From Rickettsia typhi (GTDB taxonomy: Bacteria; Pseudomonadota; Gammaproteobacteria; Burkholderiales; Burkholderiaceae_C): a stretch of 9,388 nucleotides of DNA. The DNA is taken from the NCBI GenBank assembly GCA_943325485.2, contig CALPPP020000034.1, forward strand, positions 1 through 9,388, read 5' to 3'. Numbering within the stretch: the first letter of the stretch is position 1; each line of letters starts with the position of its first letter. Under the pieces are notes generated by a model. That model did not search any database, had not been told where the DNA came from, and saw only the letters and a program-made list of their open reading frames with translations. Positions 1-6,902 of this stretch are shown here, piece after piece. A program made the position numbers and the translations under genes.

Positions 1-435
1 AGGCGCTTGTCCCAGCATTTCAGGCGTGCTGTCCACATTGGTGGCACTGGTTTGTTCGCGCTGACTTTCTTCCACTGCACGGCGAATCAGCTCAATTGCT
101 TTGGTCAGGTCAAACGGTTTGGGCAGGTACTCAAACGCACCACCTTGGAAGGCGGAGACCGCGCTGTCCAAATCGGAATACGCCGTCATGATGATGACGG
201 GCAAGCCAGGCATACGCGCCTTGACTTGCGAGAGTAAATCTAAGCCCGAACCACCGGGCATACGGATATCGCTCACCAAGACTTGGGGGGATTCTTCGGG
301 CGTGACCACATCCAGCGCTTGCAACACCTCACGCGGATGGGTGAAGCTGCGGGTGGGAAGGTCTTCACGCATCAAGGCTTTTTCGAGCACAAAGCGGATG
401 GACTGGTCGTCGTCAACAATCCAAATAGGTTTCAT
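1..435 (-). CDS. glnG: NtrC (GlnG) nitrogen response regulator, N-terminal part
   Basis: This is the receiver domain and start of the linker of the sigma-54-dependent enhancer-binding protein NtrC, which when phosphorylated by NtrB activates nitrogen-scavenging promoters such as glnA. The frame is open from ATG at 435 to the window edge (145 codons, beginning MKPIWIVDDDQS). The AAA+ and Fis-type DNA-binding domains lie outside the window, so no stop is seen. The receiver signature is complete: acidic pocket D8-D10, phosphoacceptor D56 in VSDIRMPGGSG, T84 in IIMTA, and K106 in LPKPFD. An AGGTG ribosome-binding site lies about 10 nt upstream of the start, around 445-449. The gene follows glnL by 45 nt on the same strand, the usual ntrBC order, so co-transcription is expected. 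Identity as NtrC rather than another receiver-AAA+ protein rests on the sequence style and on the adjacent glnL and glnA. Confidence 0.93.
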   Translation of the reverse strand, partial: MKPIWIVDDDQSIRFVLEKALMREDLPTRSFTHPREVLQALDVVTPEESPQVLVSDIRMPGGSGLDLLSQVKARMPGLPVIIMTAYSDLDSAVSAFQGGAFEYLPKPFDLTKAIELIRRAVEESQREQTSATNVDSTPEMLGQAP

Positions 436-480
436 CGCGGTACTTCACCTTGTCTCATGCGCTTATGCGCTTTGCTCTTG

Positions 481-1536
481 TCAGGGCAGCGGAATCAAAA
501 TTTTGAAATCCGTGCGCCCTGGCTGACTTTCACACTCGATCAACCCTTGGTGTTGTTGCACAAAGGATTGCGCCAAATTCAGCCCCAAGCCCGAACCGCC
601 ATCGCGCCCCGAGACCAAGGGATGAAACAGCCGCTCCCGAATGTCTTCAGGGATGCCGGGACCGTTGTCAATCACATGCAATTCCAGTGCCAAGCGAAAG
701 CGTTTTTTCACGAAAGTCACTTGGCGGGCAATGCGGGTAGCCAAAATGATTTGCGCGTCGCCCATGGCGATACGGTCTTTCAATGCCAAGGCCGCGTTAT
801 GGGCGATATTGAGCACCGCTTGAATGAGCTGTTCTACGTCGCCACGGAACTCGGGCAGCGAGGTGTCGTAGTCGCGGCGCACCTGCAAACCCTTGGGAAA
901 TTCGGCCAAGATCAGGGTGCGAACCCGCTCGCACACCTCGTGGATATTCACATTACCCACCACTTGGGGGCGGCGATGCGGGGCCAGCAAGCGGTCCACC
1001 AAGGTTTGCAGCCGATCGGCCTCTCGCACAATGACTTGGGTGTACTCGGTCAAGTCACGCGAATCCAACTCCAGTTGCAGCAACTGCGCTGCCCCACGGA
1101 TGCCGCCCAAGGGGTTTTTGATTTCGTGGGCTAAGTTGCGGATCAGCTCTTTGTTGGCTTGGGCCTGCTCCATTTGCCGCTCTTCACGGTCTTGGCGGGT
1201 CTGGGTTTCTTGGGGCAGCAATTCCACCACCACCTCGTCAGCACTTTCGGTGGTTGCCACCACCACATGCACCGCATAAGGCTCGGCACCTTGGCGCTTG
1301 AGCTGGTCGTCAAAGCGCAGGGCTGAAAAATCGTGGCGTCTGGCCCCCGCAATGGCTTGGCGCATGGCCTGAGCATCGACAAACAACTCGGTGGCATCTA
1401 CGCCGTGCAGGCTGCGCCTGGACAAACCCATCACATCTTCAAACGAGGCATTGGCAAACAACACGCGGTCGTCAGCCTGCACCACCAGCACCAAGGTGGC
1501 AAGCAAGTCGAGGGCAGCGAAGCGTTCAAGCGGCAT
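481..1536 (-). CDS. glnL: NtrB (GlnL) nitrogen sensor histidine kinase/phosphatase
   Basis: This is the cytoplasmic two-component kinase that phosphorylates NtrC under nitrogen limitation and dephosphorylates it when PII (GlnB/GlnK) signals nitrogen sufficiency. The protein has 351 residues, the usual NtrB length, and no membrane segment. In order it has a PAS-like sensor domain (about 1-110), a short helical linker, the dimerisation/phosphoacceptor H-box NLAHEIKNPLGG with H137, an N-box around 236-251 (N243 and N247), a G1 box DNGPGIP at 290-296, and a G2 box GGSGLGLNLA at 313-322. The ATG at 1536 lies 8 nt beyond the stop of the small upstream gene, which suggests translational linkage; no strong Shine-Dalgarno is seen. 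The gene is followed by glnG on the same strand. Motifs and context make the assignment secure. Confidence 0.95.
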   Translation of the reverse strand: MPLERFAALDLLATLVLVVQADDRVLFANASFEDVMGLSRRSLHGVDATELFVDAQAMRQAIAGARRHDFSALRFDDQLKRQGAEPYAVHVVVATTESADEVVVELLPQETQTRQDREERQMEQAQANKELIRNLAHEIKNPLGGIRGAAQLLQLELDSRDLTEYTQVIVREADRLQTLVDRLLAPHRRPQVVGNVNIHEVCERVRTLILAEFPKGLQVRRDYDTSLPEFRGDVEQLIQAVLNIAHNAALALKDRIAMGDAQIILATRIARQVTFVKKRFRLALELHVIDNGPGIPEDIRERLFHPLVSGRDGGSGLGLNLAQSFVQQHQGLIECESQPGRTDFKILIPLP

Positions 1537-1544
1537 GGTGTTGC

Positions 1545-1967
1545 TCAGGGCAATCGGGACAATTCGCGCTTCAAGGCGGCTTGGTCAGCAGCACACCTTT
1601 GCGCAGCCTGAGTGTCAGTGGCGGCTTGGCAACGCTCGCTCAAGCGCTTTAATTCGTTGTTCAAAATGGCTTTGGCTTGGTCATCGCGCTCGCGCTGGGC
1701 CACCGCGTCGACACGTGGTGCGGGTGGCTTGCCAGCAGGTGCTGGGCTTGCAGGCACCACCGTAGAAGCAGACGCGGGCTTTGAAGGCTGAGGCACTTGG
1801 GTTTCTTCCAAGGTGCTGATACTGACCGATTCACAAGACTGGTCTGGCTGGGGGGTATTGGTGTAGAGGTTGCCACAGCGCCACACGGGCACAGACACTT
1901 CATTGCCGATGGCAAACGAGCCACCAAGACAAAAAACCAAGCCCCCTAAACAAACCCAAACTTTCAT
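1545..1967 (-). CDS. small exported protein of unknown function (DUF4124-like style) between glnA and glnL
   Basis: The function is not recognised. The 140-residue product starts with a Sec signal peptide (hydrophobic stretch about 3-19, likely cleavage near SFA-IG). Next comes a short Cys-containing segment with WRCGNLYTNTP (C31) and C45, then a Pro/Ala/Ser-rich spacer (about 58-86), then a charged, helix-prone C-terminal half (about 88-138) with C113 and C125. The cysteine before the spacer lacks a lipobox context, so a lipoprotein is not predicted. The arrangement resembles short DUF4124-type periplasmic proteins of Burkholderiales, but this is a resemblance only. The ATG at 1967 has AAGGA about 11 nt upstream. 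The gene sits 8 nt before glnL and behind the glnA terminator, so it is probably the first gene of a glnL-glnG transcript; whether it takes part in nitrogen control is unknown. Confidence 0.82.
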   Translation of the reverse strand: MKVWVCLGGLVFCLGGSFAIGNEVSVPVWRCGNLYTNTPQPDQSCESVSISTLEETQVPQPSKPASASTVVPASPAPAGKPPAPRVDAVAQRERDDQAKAILNNELKRLSERCQAATDTQAAQRCAADQAALKRELSRLP

Positions 1968-2022
1968 ACCTGCCAGTGTCCTTCTAACTGCCCAGCGCTG
2001 TCATGCCAACTGTGCACCCGCG

Positions 2023-2056
2023 CCCCAAAAAAAAGGACGGCGCTGGGCCGTCCTTT
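2023..2056 (-). terminator. intrinsic terminator of glnA
   Basis: There is a perfect 10-bp inverted repeat, aaaggacggc (2032-2041) and gccgtccttt (2047-2056), with a 5-nt loop. In the minus-strand transcript it is followed by eight U (complement of the A run 2027-2034, the last three overlapping the stem). It begins 24 nt beyond the glnA stop and lies before the small exported-protein gene, so it should separate abundant glnA mRNA from glnL-glnG, leaving either read-through or a separate promoter within about 1968-2022 for the latter. Confidence 0.9.
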
Positions 2057-2079
2057 GGTTTGTGATCAACCTGTACGGC

Positions 2080-3495
2080 TCAGAGTGAGTAGTACATGTC
2101 GAATTCCACCGGATGGGTGGCCATACGGAAACGTGTGACCTCTTGCATTTTGAGTTCGATGTAAGCATCGATCATGCTGTCGGTGAAAACGCCGCCTTTG
2201 GTCAAGAACGAACGGCCCTTGTCCAAATACTCCAAAGCTTGGTCCAAGCTGTGACACACGGTAGGAACCAATGCGTCCTCCTCGGGTGGCAAGTGGTACA
2301 GGTCTTTGGTAGCGGCTTCGCCTGGGTGGATTTTGTTTTCGATACCGTCCAAGCCCGCCATCATCAATGCGGTGAAGCACAGGTAGGGGTTGGCCATGGG
2401 ATCGGGGAAACGTGCTTCGATGCGACGTGCTTTGTCTGAAGCCACATGGGGAATGCGGATAGACGCAGAGCGGTTGCGGCTGGAGTAAGCCAGCTTCACA
2501 GGGGCTTCAAAGCCAGGCACCAAGCGCTTGTAGCTGTTGGTGGTGGGGTTGGTGATGGCGTTCAGGGCACGGGCGTGCTTGATGATGCCGCCGATGTAGA
2601 ACAAGGCAGTGTCGCTCAAACCTGCATAGCCTTTGCCAGCGAACAGGTTTTTTCCGTCTTTCCAAATGGACTGGTGAACGTGCATACCTGAGCCGTTATC
2701 GCCAACGATGGGCTTGGGCATGAAGGTGGCGGTTTTGCCATAGGCATTGGCCACGTTCCACACCACGTATTTCAGTTTTTGGGTCCAGTCGGCACGCTCA
2801 ACCAAGGTGCTGAATTTGGTACCGATTTCATTTTGACCGGCACCTGCCACTTCGTGGTGGAACACTTCAACGGGGATGCCCATTTCTTCAAGCAACAACA
2901 CCATTTCGGCACGCATGTCTTGGGTGCTGTCCACGGGAGGCACGGGGAAATAGCCGCCCTTGACGGTGGGACGGTGGCCACGGTTGCCACCTTCGAGCTT
3001 GGCACCGCTGTTCCAAGGCGCTTCGTATTCGTCAATTTTGAAGAAAGCGCCGGACATTTCGTTGCCCCATTGCACATTGTCAAAAATGAAGAATTCAGGC
3101 TCGGGACCAAAGTAGGCGGTGTCGCCAATGCCAGAGGCCTTGAGATAGGCTTCGCCACGCTTGGCGATGGAACGGGGATCGCGGTCGTAGGCCTTGCCGT
3201 CACCGGGTTCCAACACGTCACAAGACAAGACCAAGGTAGGCTCTTGGAAGAAGGGGTCGATGAAAGCGGAATTGGCGTCAGGCATGAGCAACATGTCGGA
3301 GGCTTCGATGCCTTTCCAACCGGCGATGGAAGAGCCGTCAAATGCATGACCTTCGGAGAATTTTTCTTCGTTGAACGCAGAAATCGGCACGCTCACGTGC
3401 TGCTCTTTGCCACGGGTATCGGTAAAGCGGAAGTCGACAAACTTGATTTCGTTGTCCTTCACGTCCTTCATGACGTCTGCGACGGTCTTGGCCAT
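2080..3495 (-). CDS. glnA: glutamine synthetase type I (GS-I beta)
   Basis: The enzyme catalyses ATP-dependent condensation of ammonium with glutamate to glutamine; it is the main ammonium-assimilating enzyme, a cytoplasmic dodecamer. The 471-residue product matches the usual length (about 469). Visible hallmarks are FDGSS near 52-56 in the N-terminal beta-grasp domain, the metal and glutamate-binding PEPEFF near 131-136, the ATP signature region beginning [16 protein letters not shown] at 261-276, and NRSASIRIP at 341-349. The adenylylation loop DLYHLPPEE contains Y400, equivalent to enterobacterial Y397, so activity is probably tuned by GlnE-type adenylyltransferase. The start at 3495 is fixed by AGGAGA at 3501-3506 and by the conserved [11 protein letters not shown]-terminus. 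Transcription is predicted from a sigma-54 promoter with upstream NtrC sites, and the gene ends at a strong terminator. Confidence 0.99.
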   Translation of the reverse strand: MAKTVADVMKDVKDNEIKFVDFRFTDTRGKEQHVSVPISAFNEEKFSEGHAFDGSSIAGWKGIEASDMLLMPDANSAFIDPFFQEPTLVLSCDVLEPGDGKAYDRDPRSIAKRGEAYLKASGIGDTAYFGPEPEFFIFDNVQWGNEMSGAFFKIDEYEAPWNSGAKLEGGNRGHRPTVKGGYFPVPPVDSTQDMRAEMVLLLEEMGIPVEVFHHEVAGAGQNEIGTKFSTLVERADWTQKLKYVVWNVANAYGKTATFMPKPIVGDNGSGMHVHQSIWKDGKNLFAGKGYAGLSDTALFYIGGIIKHARALNAITNPTTNSYKRLVPGFEAPVKLAYSSRNRSASIRIPHVASDKARRIEARFPDPMANPYLCFTALMMAGLDGIENKIHPGEAATKDLYHLPPEEDALVPTVCHSLDQALEYLDKGRSFLTKGGVFTDSMIDAYIELKMQEVTRFRMATHPVEFDMYYSL

Positions 3496-3500
3496 CAGTT

Positions 3501-3506
3501 TCTCCT
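3501..3506 (-). promoter_or_regulatory. ribosome-binding site of glnA
   Basis: On the minus strand AGGAGA stands 5 nt (AACTG) before the ATG at 3495. It is a strong Shine-Dalgarno with good spacing and it settles the glnA start. Confidence 0.9.
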
Positions 3507-3546
3507 GGAGAGGTTGGTTTGAAAAAAAACGGGATTCCCATTGTCT

Positions 3547-3562
3547 TGCATGATTTGTGCCA
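3547..3562 (-). promoter_or_regulatory. sigma-54 (-24/-12) promoter of glnA
   Basis: Minus strand reads TGGCACAAATCATGCA: the -24 element TGGCAC (3557-3562), then ATGCA (3547-3551), with exactly 10 nt between the invariant GG and GC dinucleotides. It differs from the consensus TGGCAC-N5-TTGCA at one base. Counting from the GC places the start site near 3536-3537, giving a leader of about 41 nt before glnA. The leader contains a run of eight T (complement of 3522-3529). RpoN-dependent initiation would need an activator, for which NtrC sites are found upstream. Confidence 0.9.
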
Positions 3563-3672
3563 CGGACGGCTTGAATCCAGTTTTTTCTTCCTACATACGA
3601 ATTACTTACTTCAAAGTCAGCTTTATTTGGGCTTCAGTGCCATAAGCACCGAACAGGTTTTAACGCCAATTT

Positions 3673-3689
3673 TGCACCAAAAAGAAGCG
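3673..3689. promoter_or_regulatory. weak NtrC site (one good half)
   Basis: TGCACCA at 3673-3679 is a perfect NtrC half-site. The other half is poor: overall 10 of 14 consensus positions of TGCACCA-N3-TGGTGCA. Its centre is about 144 bp upstream of the predicted glnA start, a typical enhancer distance. Another partial match, GCACCATTTCAGGGC near 3700-3716 (9 of 14), lies between it and the strong site. Confidence 0.45.
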
Positions 3690-3692
3690 AAA

Positions 3693-4523
3693 CTAAGATC
3701 GCACCATTTCAGGGCCTAATTTTGCACCAAATTCGTGCAAACCTAAAACCAACTCAGGAAAAGAGGCTTGCACCTGCTCGGGCAAGCCTTTGACGCCCAA
3801 TTCGATGTGCCTGCCAAACTCGGGATGGTCCACGCTTGGCAAGCTGAACACCTTCACACCGCTGAACCGCGCCTCTATGGCTTCCATCAAGGGCGTGAGC
3901 GTGGCTTCCATGGCGCCCATGACGATGATGGACTTTTCCATGTGCGCTTGGCTGTGGAAATGCTCGGCATAGAAGTTGTCTAGCACCCAAGCCATCATGG
4001 GCCACGCCATCACCGGAAAACCTGGCACAAAGTGCACCACCCCGCGCGGCCCTTGGCAGGTGAAGCCGGCGATTTTGTTGAAGGGGTTGGGAATGATGCT
4101 CGCGCCCGCAGGAAAACGCCCCATGTTCAGTCTGTGCACGTTGTCGGGGCGATCGGGTTCATAGGGCAAACCGTTTTCCAAAGCTACATCGCGGGTGCGC
4201 TCACGTATCAAGGTCTCGGCCTCGGGGTGCAGCACCAAGTCAAGACCCAGCGCCTTGGCCGCGCATTGGCGGGTGTGGTCGTCAGGCGTAGCACCTATGC
4301 CGCCACAGGAAAACACCACGCCCTTGTGTTCAAAAGCACGCTGCAAGGTGAGGGTAATGCGCTCAGGGTCGTCGCCTACATAGTCGGCGAAAGAAAGGCC
4401 CAAGCCACGCTCAGACAACAGTTCGATGCATTTGGCCAAATGTTTGTCTTGGCGTTTGCCAGAGAGAATTTCGTCTCCGATGATGATGATGCCGAATGAG
4501 GGAATAGCAGTTGAATTTGTCAT
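3693..4523 (-). CDS. CinA-type molybdopterin-binding-fold protein (competence/damage-inducible protein A family)
   Basis: The 276-residue product has the MoaB/MogA-like fold signature: FGIIIIGDEILSGKRQD near 10-26 and the nucleotide/pterin-loop motif GGIGATPDDHT at 74-84, with the family's PGFP at 167-170. It corresponds to the N-terminal half of classical CinA and lacks the C-terminal nicotinamide-nucleotide amidase (PncC) domain. Such stand-alone versions are common in betaproteobacteria, and their biochemical role is not established; related domains bind molybdopterin or act on dinucleotides such as ADP-ribose. No signal peptide is seen, so it is probably cytoplasmic. The ATG at 4523 has only a weak GAGC Shine-Dalgarno. 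The gene is divergent from the Mo-hydroxylase gene and upstream of glnA, whose enhancer it contains. Membership in the family is clear; the function is not. Confidence 0.9.
   Translation of the reverse strand: MTNSTAIPSFGIIIIGDEILSGKRQDKHLAKCIELLSERGLGLSFADYVGDDPERITLTLQRAFEHKGVVFSCGGIGATPDDHTRQCAAKALGLDLVLHPEAETLIRERTRDVALENGLPYEPDRPDNVHRLNMGRFPAGASIIPNPFNKIAGFTCQGPRGVVHFVPGFPVMAWPMMAWVLDNFYAEHFHSQAHMEKSIIVMGAMEATLTPLMEAIEARFSGVKVFSLPSVDHPEFGRHIELGVKGLPEQVQASFPELVLGLHEFGAKLGPEMVRS
3723..3739. promoter_or_regulatory. strong NtrC-binding palindrome (glnA enhancer)
   Basis: TGCACCAAATTCGTGCA matches the NtrC consensus TGCACCA-N3-TGGTGCA at 13 of 14 specified positions. The centre is about 194 bp upstream of the predicted sigma-54 start of glnA. 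The site lies wholly inside the 3' end of the CinA-like gene, where it encodes part of LHEFGAK. It is expected to hold NtrC-P oligomers that contact the sigma-54 holoenzyme by looping. Binding is inferred from sequence and position. Confidence 0.82.
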
Positions 4524-4609
4524 GCGCTCAATGCTAACGGCACAGACCCCTCAGTGCGCCCTCATGCACACTCGCCATAATGACATCCTCCATCCCCCTA
4601 GGACACGCT
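4524..4609. other. divergent intergenic region between the CinA-like and IorB-like genes
   Basis: These 86 nt (56 nt if the Mo-hydroxylase starts at the ATG at 4580) must hold the promoters of both divergent genes. CATAAT at 4576-4581 could be a plus-strand -10 box, which would favour the GTG start at 4610, but no convincing -35 accompanies it. No clear operator or hairpin is seen. Confidence 0.4.
4600..4603 (+). promoter_or_regulatory. ribosome-binding site supporting the GTG start at 4610
   Basis: AGGA stands 6 nt before GTG at 4610. The in-frame ATG at 4580 has no Shine-Dalgarno-like sequence before it (cactcgccata). The GTG start puts KRR at residues 2-4, a compact Tat n-region. Confidence 0.5.
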
Positions 4610-6877
4610 GTGAAAAGAAGACATGTACTGGCCGCCCTTGCCGCAGGCAGCGGCGTTTTAGCCATTGGCTGGGGCGTCATGCCCCCGCGCCAGCGACTCA
4701 ACCCTAGCAAACCTTTGACGGCCATCGACAAAACCTCCGCCCTCAACGGCTGGGTGCGTATAGGCGAAGACGACAGCGTCACTGTTGTGATGAGCAAATC
4801 GGAAATGGGCCAAGGCGTGTTCACCGGCTTAGGTATGTTGCTGGCCGAAGAGCTCGATGCCCGCTGGGACCAAGTGCGCTTTGAGCAGTCGCCCAACGAC
4901 AATATTTACAACAACCTCGCCGGCGTGGCCGATGGTTTGCCGTTTCACCCTGACAACCAAGGCATGGTGAAAAGCAGCGCGCAGTGGTTGGTGCGCAAAG
5001 CCATGCGTGAGATGGGACTGATGTTCACCGGCGGCTCAACCAGCATCAAAGACCTGTGGCTGCCCATGCGCGAAGCCGGTGCCAGCGCTCGAGCGATGCT
5101 CGTGGGTGCGGCCGCCCAGCAGTGGCAAGTACCCACCAGCGAGTGCGACGTGAAAGACGGCGTGGTCTCTCACAGCTCGGGCAAAAAAGCCACGTTTGGC
5201 GAACTGTCGGCAGCAGCGGCCAAAGTTGGCTTGCCGCCTTCCATCACGCTCAAGTCTGCTGTGGATTTCAAACTGATTGGACAAAGCCTGCCGCGCTTGG
5301 ACACCGAGACCAAAAGCGACGGCTCTGCCCTGTTCGTTGGAGACATTCGCCCCGATGGTTTGCTGTTTGCCTGTGTGCGCATGAACCCCATGCTGGGCGG
5401 CAAGCTGCAAAGCTTTGACGACAGTAAAGCGCTTGCCATGCCGGGTGTGAAAAAAGTACTGGCGATCGACGCCTTGCATGGCACCAGCGCAGGTGTGGCA
5501 GTGGTGGCCGCATCCACCTACCAAGCCATGAAAGCGCTCACACAAGTGGAAGTGAAGTGGGACAACGCGGCGTCTTCTGCGTGGTCCAGCGACACCATAG
5601 ATGCCGAGTTGCGCAAAGCCTTGGACAGCGACACAGGTTTTGCCTATTTTTCAAATGGCGACGCCGCCAACGCATTGCAAAAAGCGGCACGCACAGTGAA
5701 AGCCGAATACCACGCACCTTATTTGGCCCATGCCCCCATGGAGCCCATGGGCTGCACCGTGTGGTTCAAAGACGGCTCAGCCCAAGTGTGGGCCTCCACC
5801 CAAGTGCCCGATCTGGCTTGCAAGGTGGTGGCCAAGCAACTCGGCATCGAGGTGACCAAAGTCCAACTTCACATCCCCATGCTGGGCAGCGGTTTTGGCC
5901 GCCGCTTAGAGATGGACATCATTGCCCAAGCCGCAGTGATAGCCAAAGCCATGGAGGGCACACCGGTGCAAACGCTGTGGAGCCGCAGCGAAGACATGCA
6001 ACACGATTTCTACCGCCCCGTGTGCATCAGCCGCTTCCACGCAGGCTTGGATGCACAAGGCCAGTTGGTGGCGTGGCAAAACACCTCGGCCAGCCAAGCC
6101 ATCGTGCCGCAAGTCATGGCTCGCTCGTTTGGCTTGCCAGGTGCAGGTCCTGACAAAACCACCGCCGAAGGCGCTTTTGACCAAGCCTATGAATGGCCAA
6201 ATGCGCGTATTGCGCATGTGGCGGTGGACCTGCCCATTCCCGTGGGTTTTTGGCGGTCGGTCGGTCACTCACACCAAGCGTTTTTCAAAGAAAGTTTTGT
6301 CGATGAAATGGCTTTTGCTGCGGGACAAAACCCCTTGGACTTTCGCTTAGGGTTGCTGAAAAACCATCCTCGCCATGCCAAGGTGCTGCAAACCGCCGCC
6401 GACAAAAGCGGCTGGCGACAAGCGCCTGCGGTGGGTGCCGATGGTGCGCAACGGGCCTTGGGCATCGCTTTGCATGAATCGTTTGGCAGCATCGTGGCCC
6501 AAGTGGCCGAGGTGTCGATACAGAACAAGCAAATCGTGGTGCACCGTGTGGTGTGTGCCATCGATTGCGGTACCGCCGTCAACCCAATGTTGATTGCCCA
6601 ACAAATGGAGAGCTCGGTGGTGTTTGGTTTGTCGGCCGCCATGTTTGGCGAAATCACCATCGACAAGGGTCGCGTACAACAAAGCAACTTCAACAACTAC
6701 CCTGTGCTGCGGCTGCCACAAGCGCCGGAGGTGGATACCCACATCATCGAAAGTGATGCGCACCCTGAAGGTGTGGGCGAACCCGGCACACCGCCCGTGG
6801 CCCCTGCGGTGGCCAATGCGGTGTTTGCCCTCACTGGCCAACGCTTGCGTCAACTGCCACTGCGTTTGCCGACCTAA
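4610..6877 (+). CDS. molybdenum hydroxylase large subunit, isoquinoline 1-oxidoreductase beta (IorB) type, Tat-exported
   Basis: This is a molybdopterin-binding subunit of the xanthine oxidase superfamily, whose members hydroxylate N-heterocycles or oxidise aldehydes; the substrate cannot be read here. With the GTG start at 4610 it has 755 residues (765 from the ATG at 4580). The N-terminus KRRHVLAALAAGSGVLAIGW is a Tat-like signal, so a periplasmic enzyme is expected, as in IorB relatives. Family motifs, numbered from GTG: EMGQGVFTGL (65-74), HAPMEPMGC (374-382), GSGFGRRLEMD (427-437), RSVGHSHQAFFKESFVDE (549-566), and C-terminal GVGEPGTPPVAPAVANA (721-737) with the presumed catalytic glutamate E724. 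Length and motifs are those of an intact enzyme. Unusually, no 2Fe-2S alpha subunit, cytochrome c or cofactor-maturation gene flanks it; the next gene is an alpha/beta hydrolase 25 nt downstream. Confidence 0.9.
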   Translation: MKRRHVLAALAAGSGVLAIGWGVMPPRQRLNPSKPLTAIDKTSALNGWVRIGEDDSVTVVMSKSEMGQGVFTGLGMLLAEELDARWDQVRFEQSPNDNIYNNLAGVADGLPFHPDNQGMVKSSAQWLVRKAMREMGLMFTGGSTSIKDLWLPMREAGASARAMLVGAAAQQWQVPTSECDVKDGVVSHSSGKKATFGELSAAAAKVGLPPSITLKSAVDFKLIGQSLPRLDTETKSDGSALFVGDIRPDGLLFACVRMNPMLGGKLQSFDDSKALAMPGVKKVLAIDALHGTSAGVAVVAASTYQAMKALTQVEVKWDNAASSAWSSDTIDAELRKALDSDTGFAYFSNGDAANALQKAARTVKAEYHAPYLAHAPMEPMGCTVWFKDGSAQVWASTQVPDLACKVVAKQLGIEVTKVQLHIPMLGSGFGRRLEMDIIAQAAVIAKAMEGTPVQTLWSRSEDMQHDFYRPVCISRFHAGLDAQGQLVAWQNTSASQAIVPQVMARSFGLPGAGPDKTTAEGAFDQAYEWPNARIAHVAVDLPIPVGFWRSVGHSHQAFFKESFVDEMAFAAGQNPLDFRLGLLKNHPRHAKVLQTAADKSGWRQAPAVGADGAQRALGIALHESFGSIVAQVAEVSIQNKQIVVHRVVCAIDCGTAVNPMLIAQQMESSVVFGLSAAMFGEITIDKGRVQQSNFNNYPVLRLPQAPEVDTHIIESDAHPEGVGEPGTPPVAPAVANAVFALTGQRLRQLPLRLPT

Positions 6878-6902
6878 GCACCCACTTGAAAGTACCCTTG
6901 CC

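Noticed and set aside
457..472. Tandem 8-bp repeat atgcgctt-atgcgctt between glnL and glnG
   Set aside because: Two copies of a short motif with no hairpin or known site; most likely chance or a small duplication without function.
283..1134. Long plus-strand open frame antisense to glnL (283 codons)
   Set aside because: It overlaps the kinase, whose motifs are complete on the minus strand, and its product shows no recognisable domain; it is a shadow of GC-rich coding sequence.
1968..2022. Possible second sigma-54 promoter (TTGGCATGACAGCGC) before the small exported-protein gene
   Set aside because: The GG-to-GC spacing is 9 nt rather than the required 10, and the -12 element is poor.
2779..3522. 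Plus-strand open frame of 247 codons antisense to glnA
   Set aside because: Fully opposite a highly conserved glnA and without domain motifs; a shadow frame.
6594..6902. Upstream extension of the hydrolase frame into the Mo-hydroxylase gene
   Set aside because: This part is an out-of-frame reading of the conserved C-terminus of the Mo-hydroxylase. The hydrolase family begins shortly before the first beta strand, which fits GTG at 6903.
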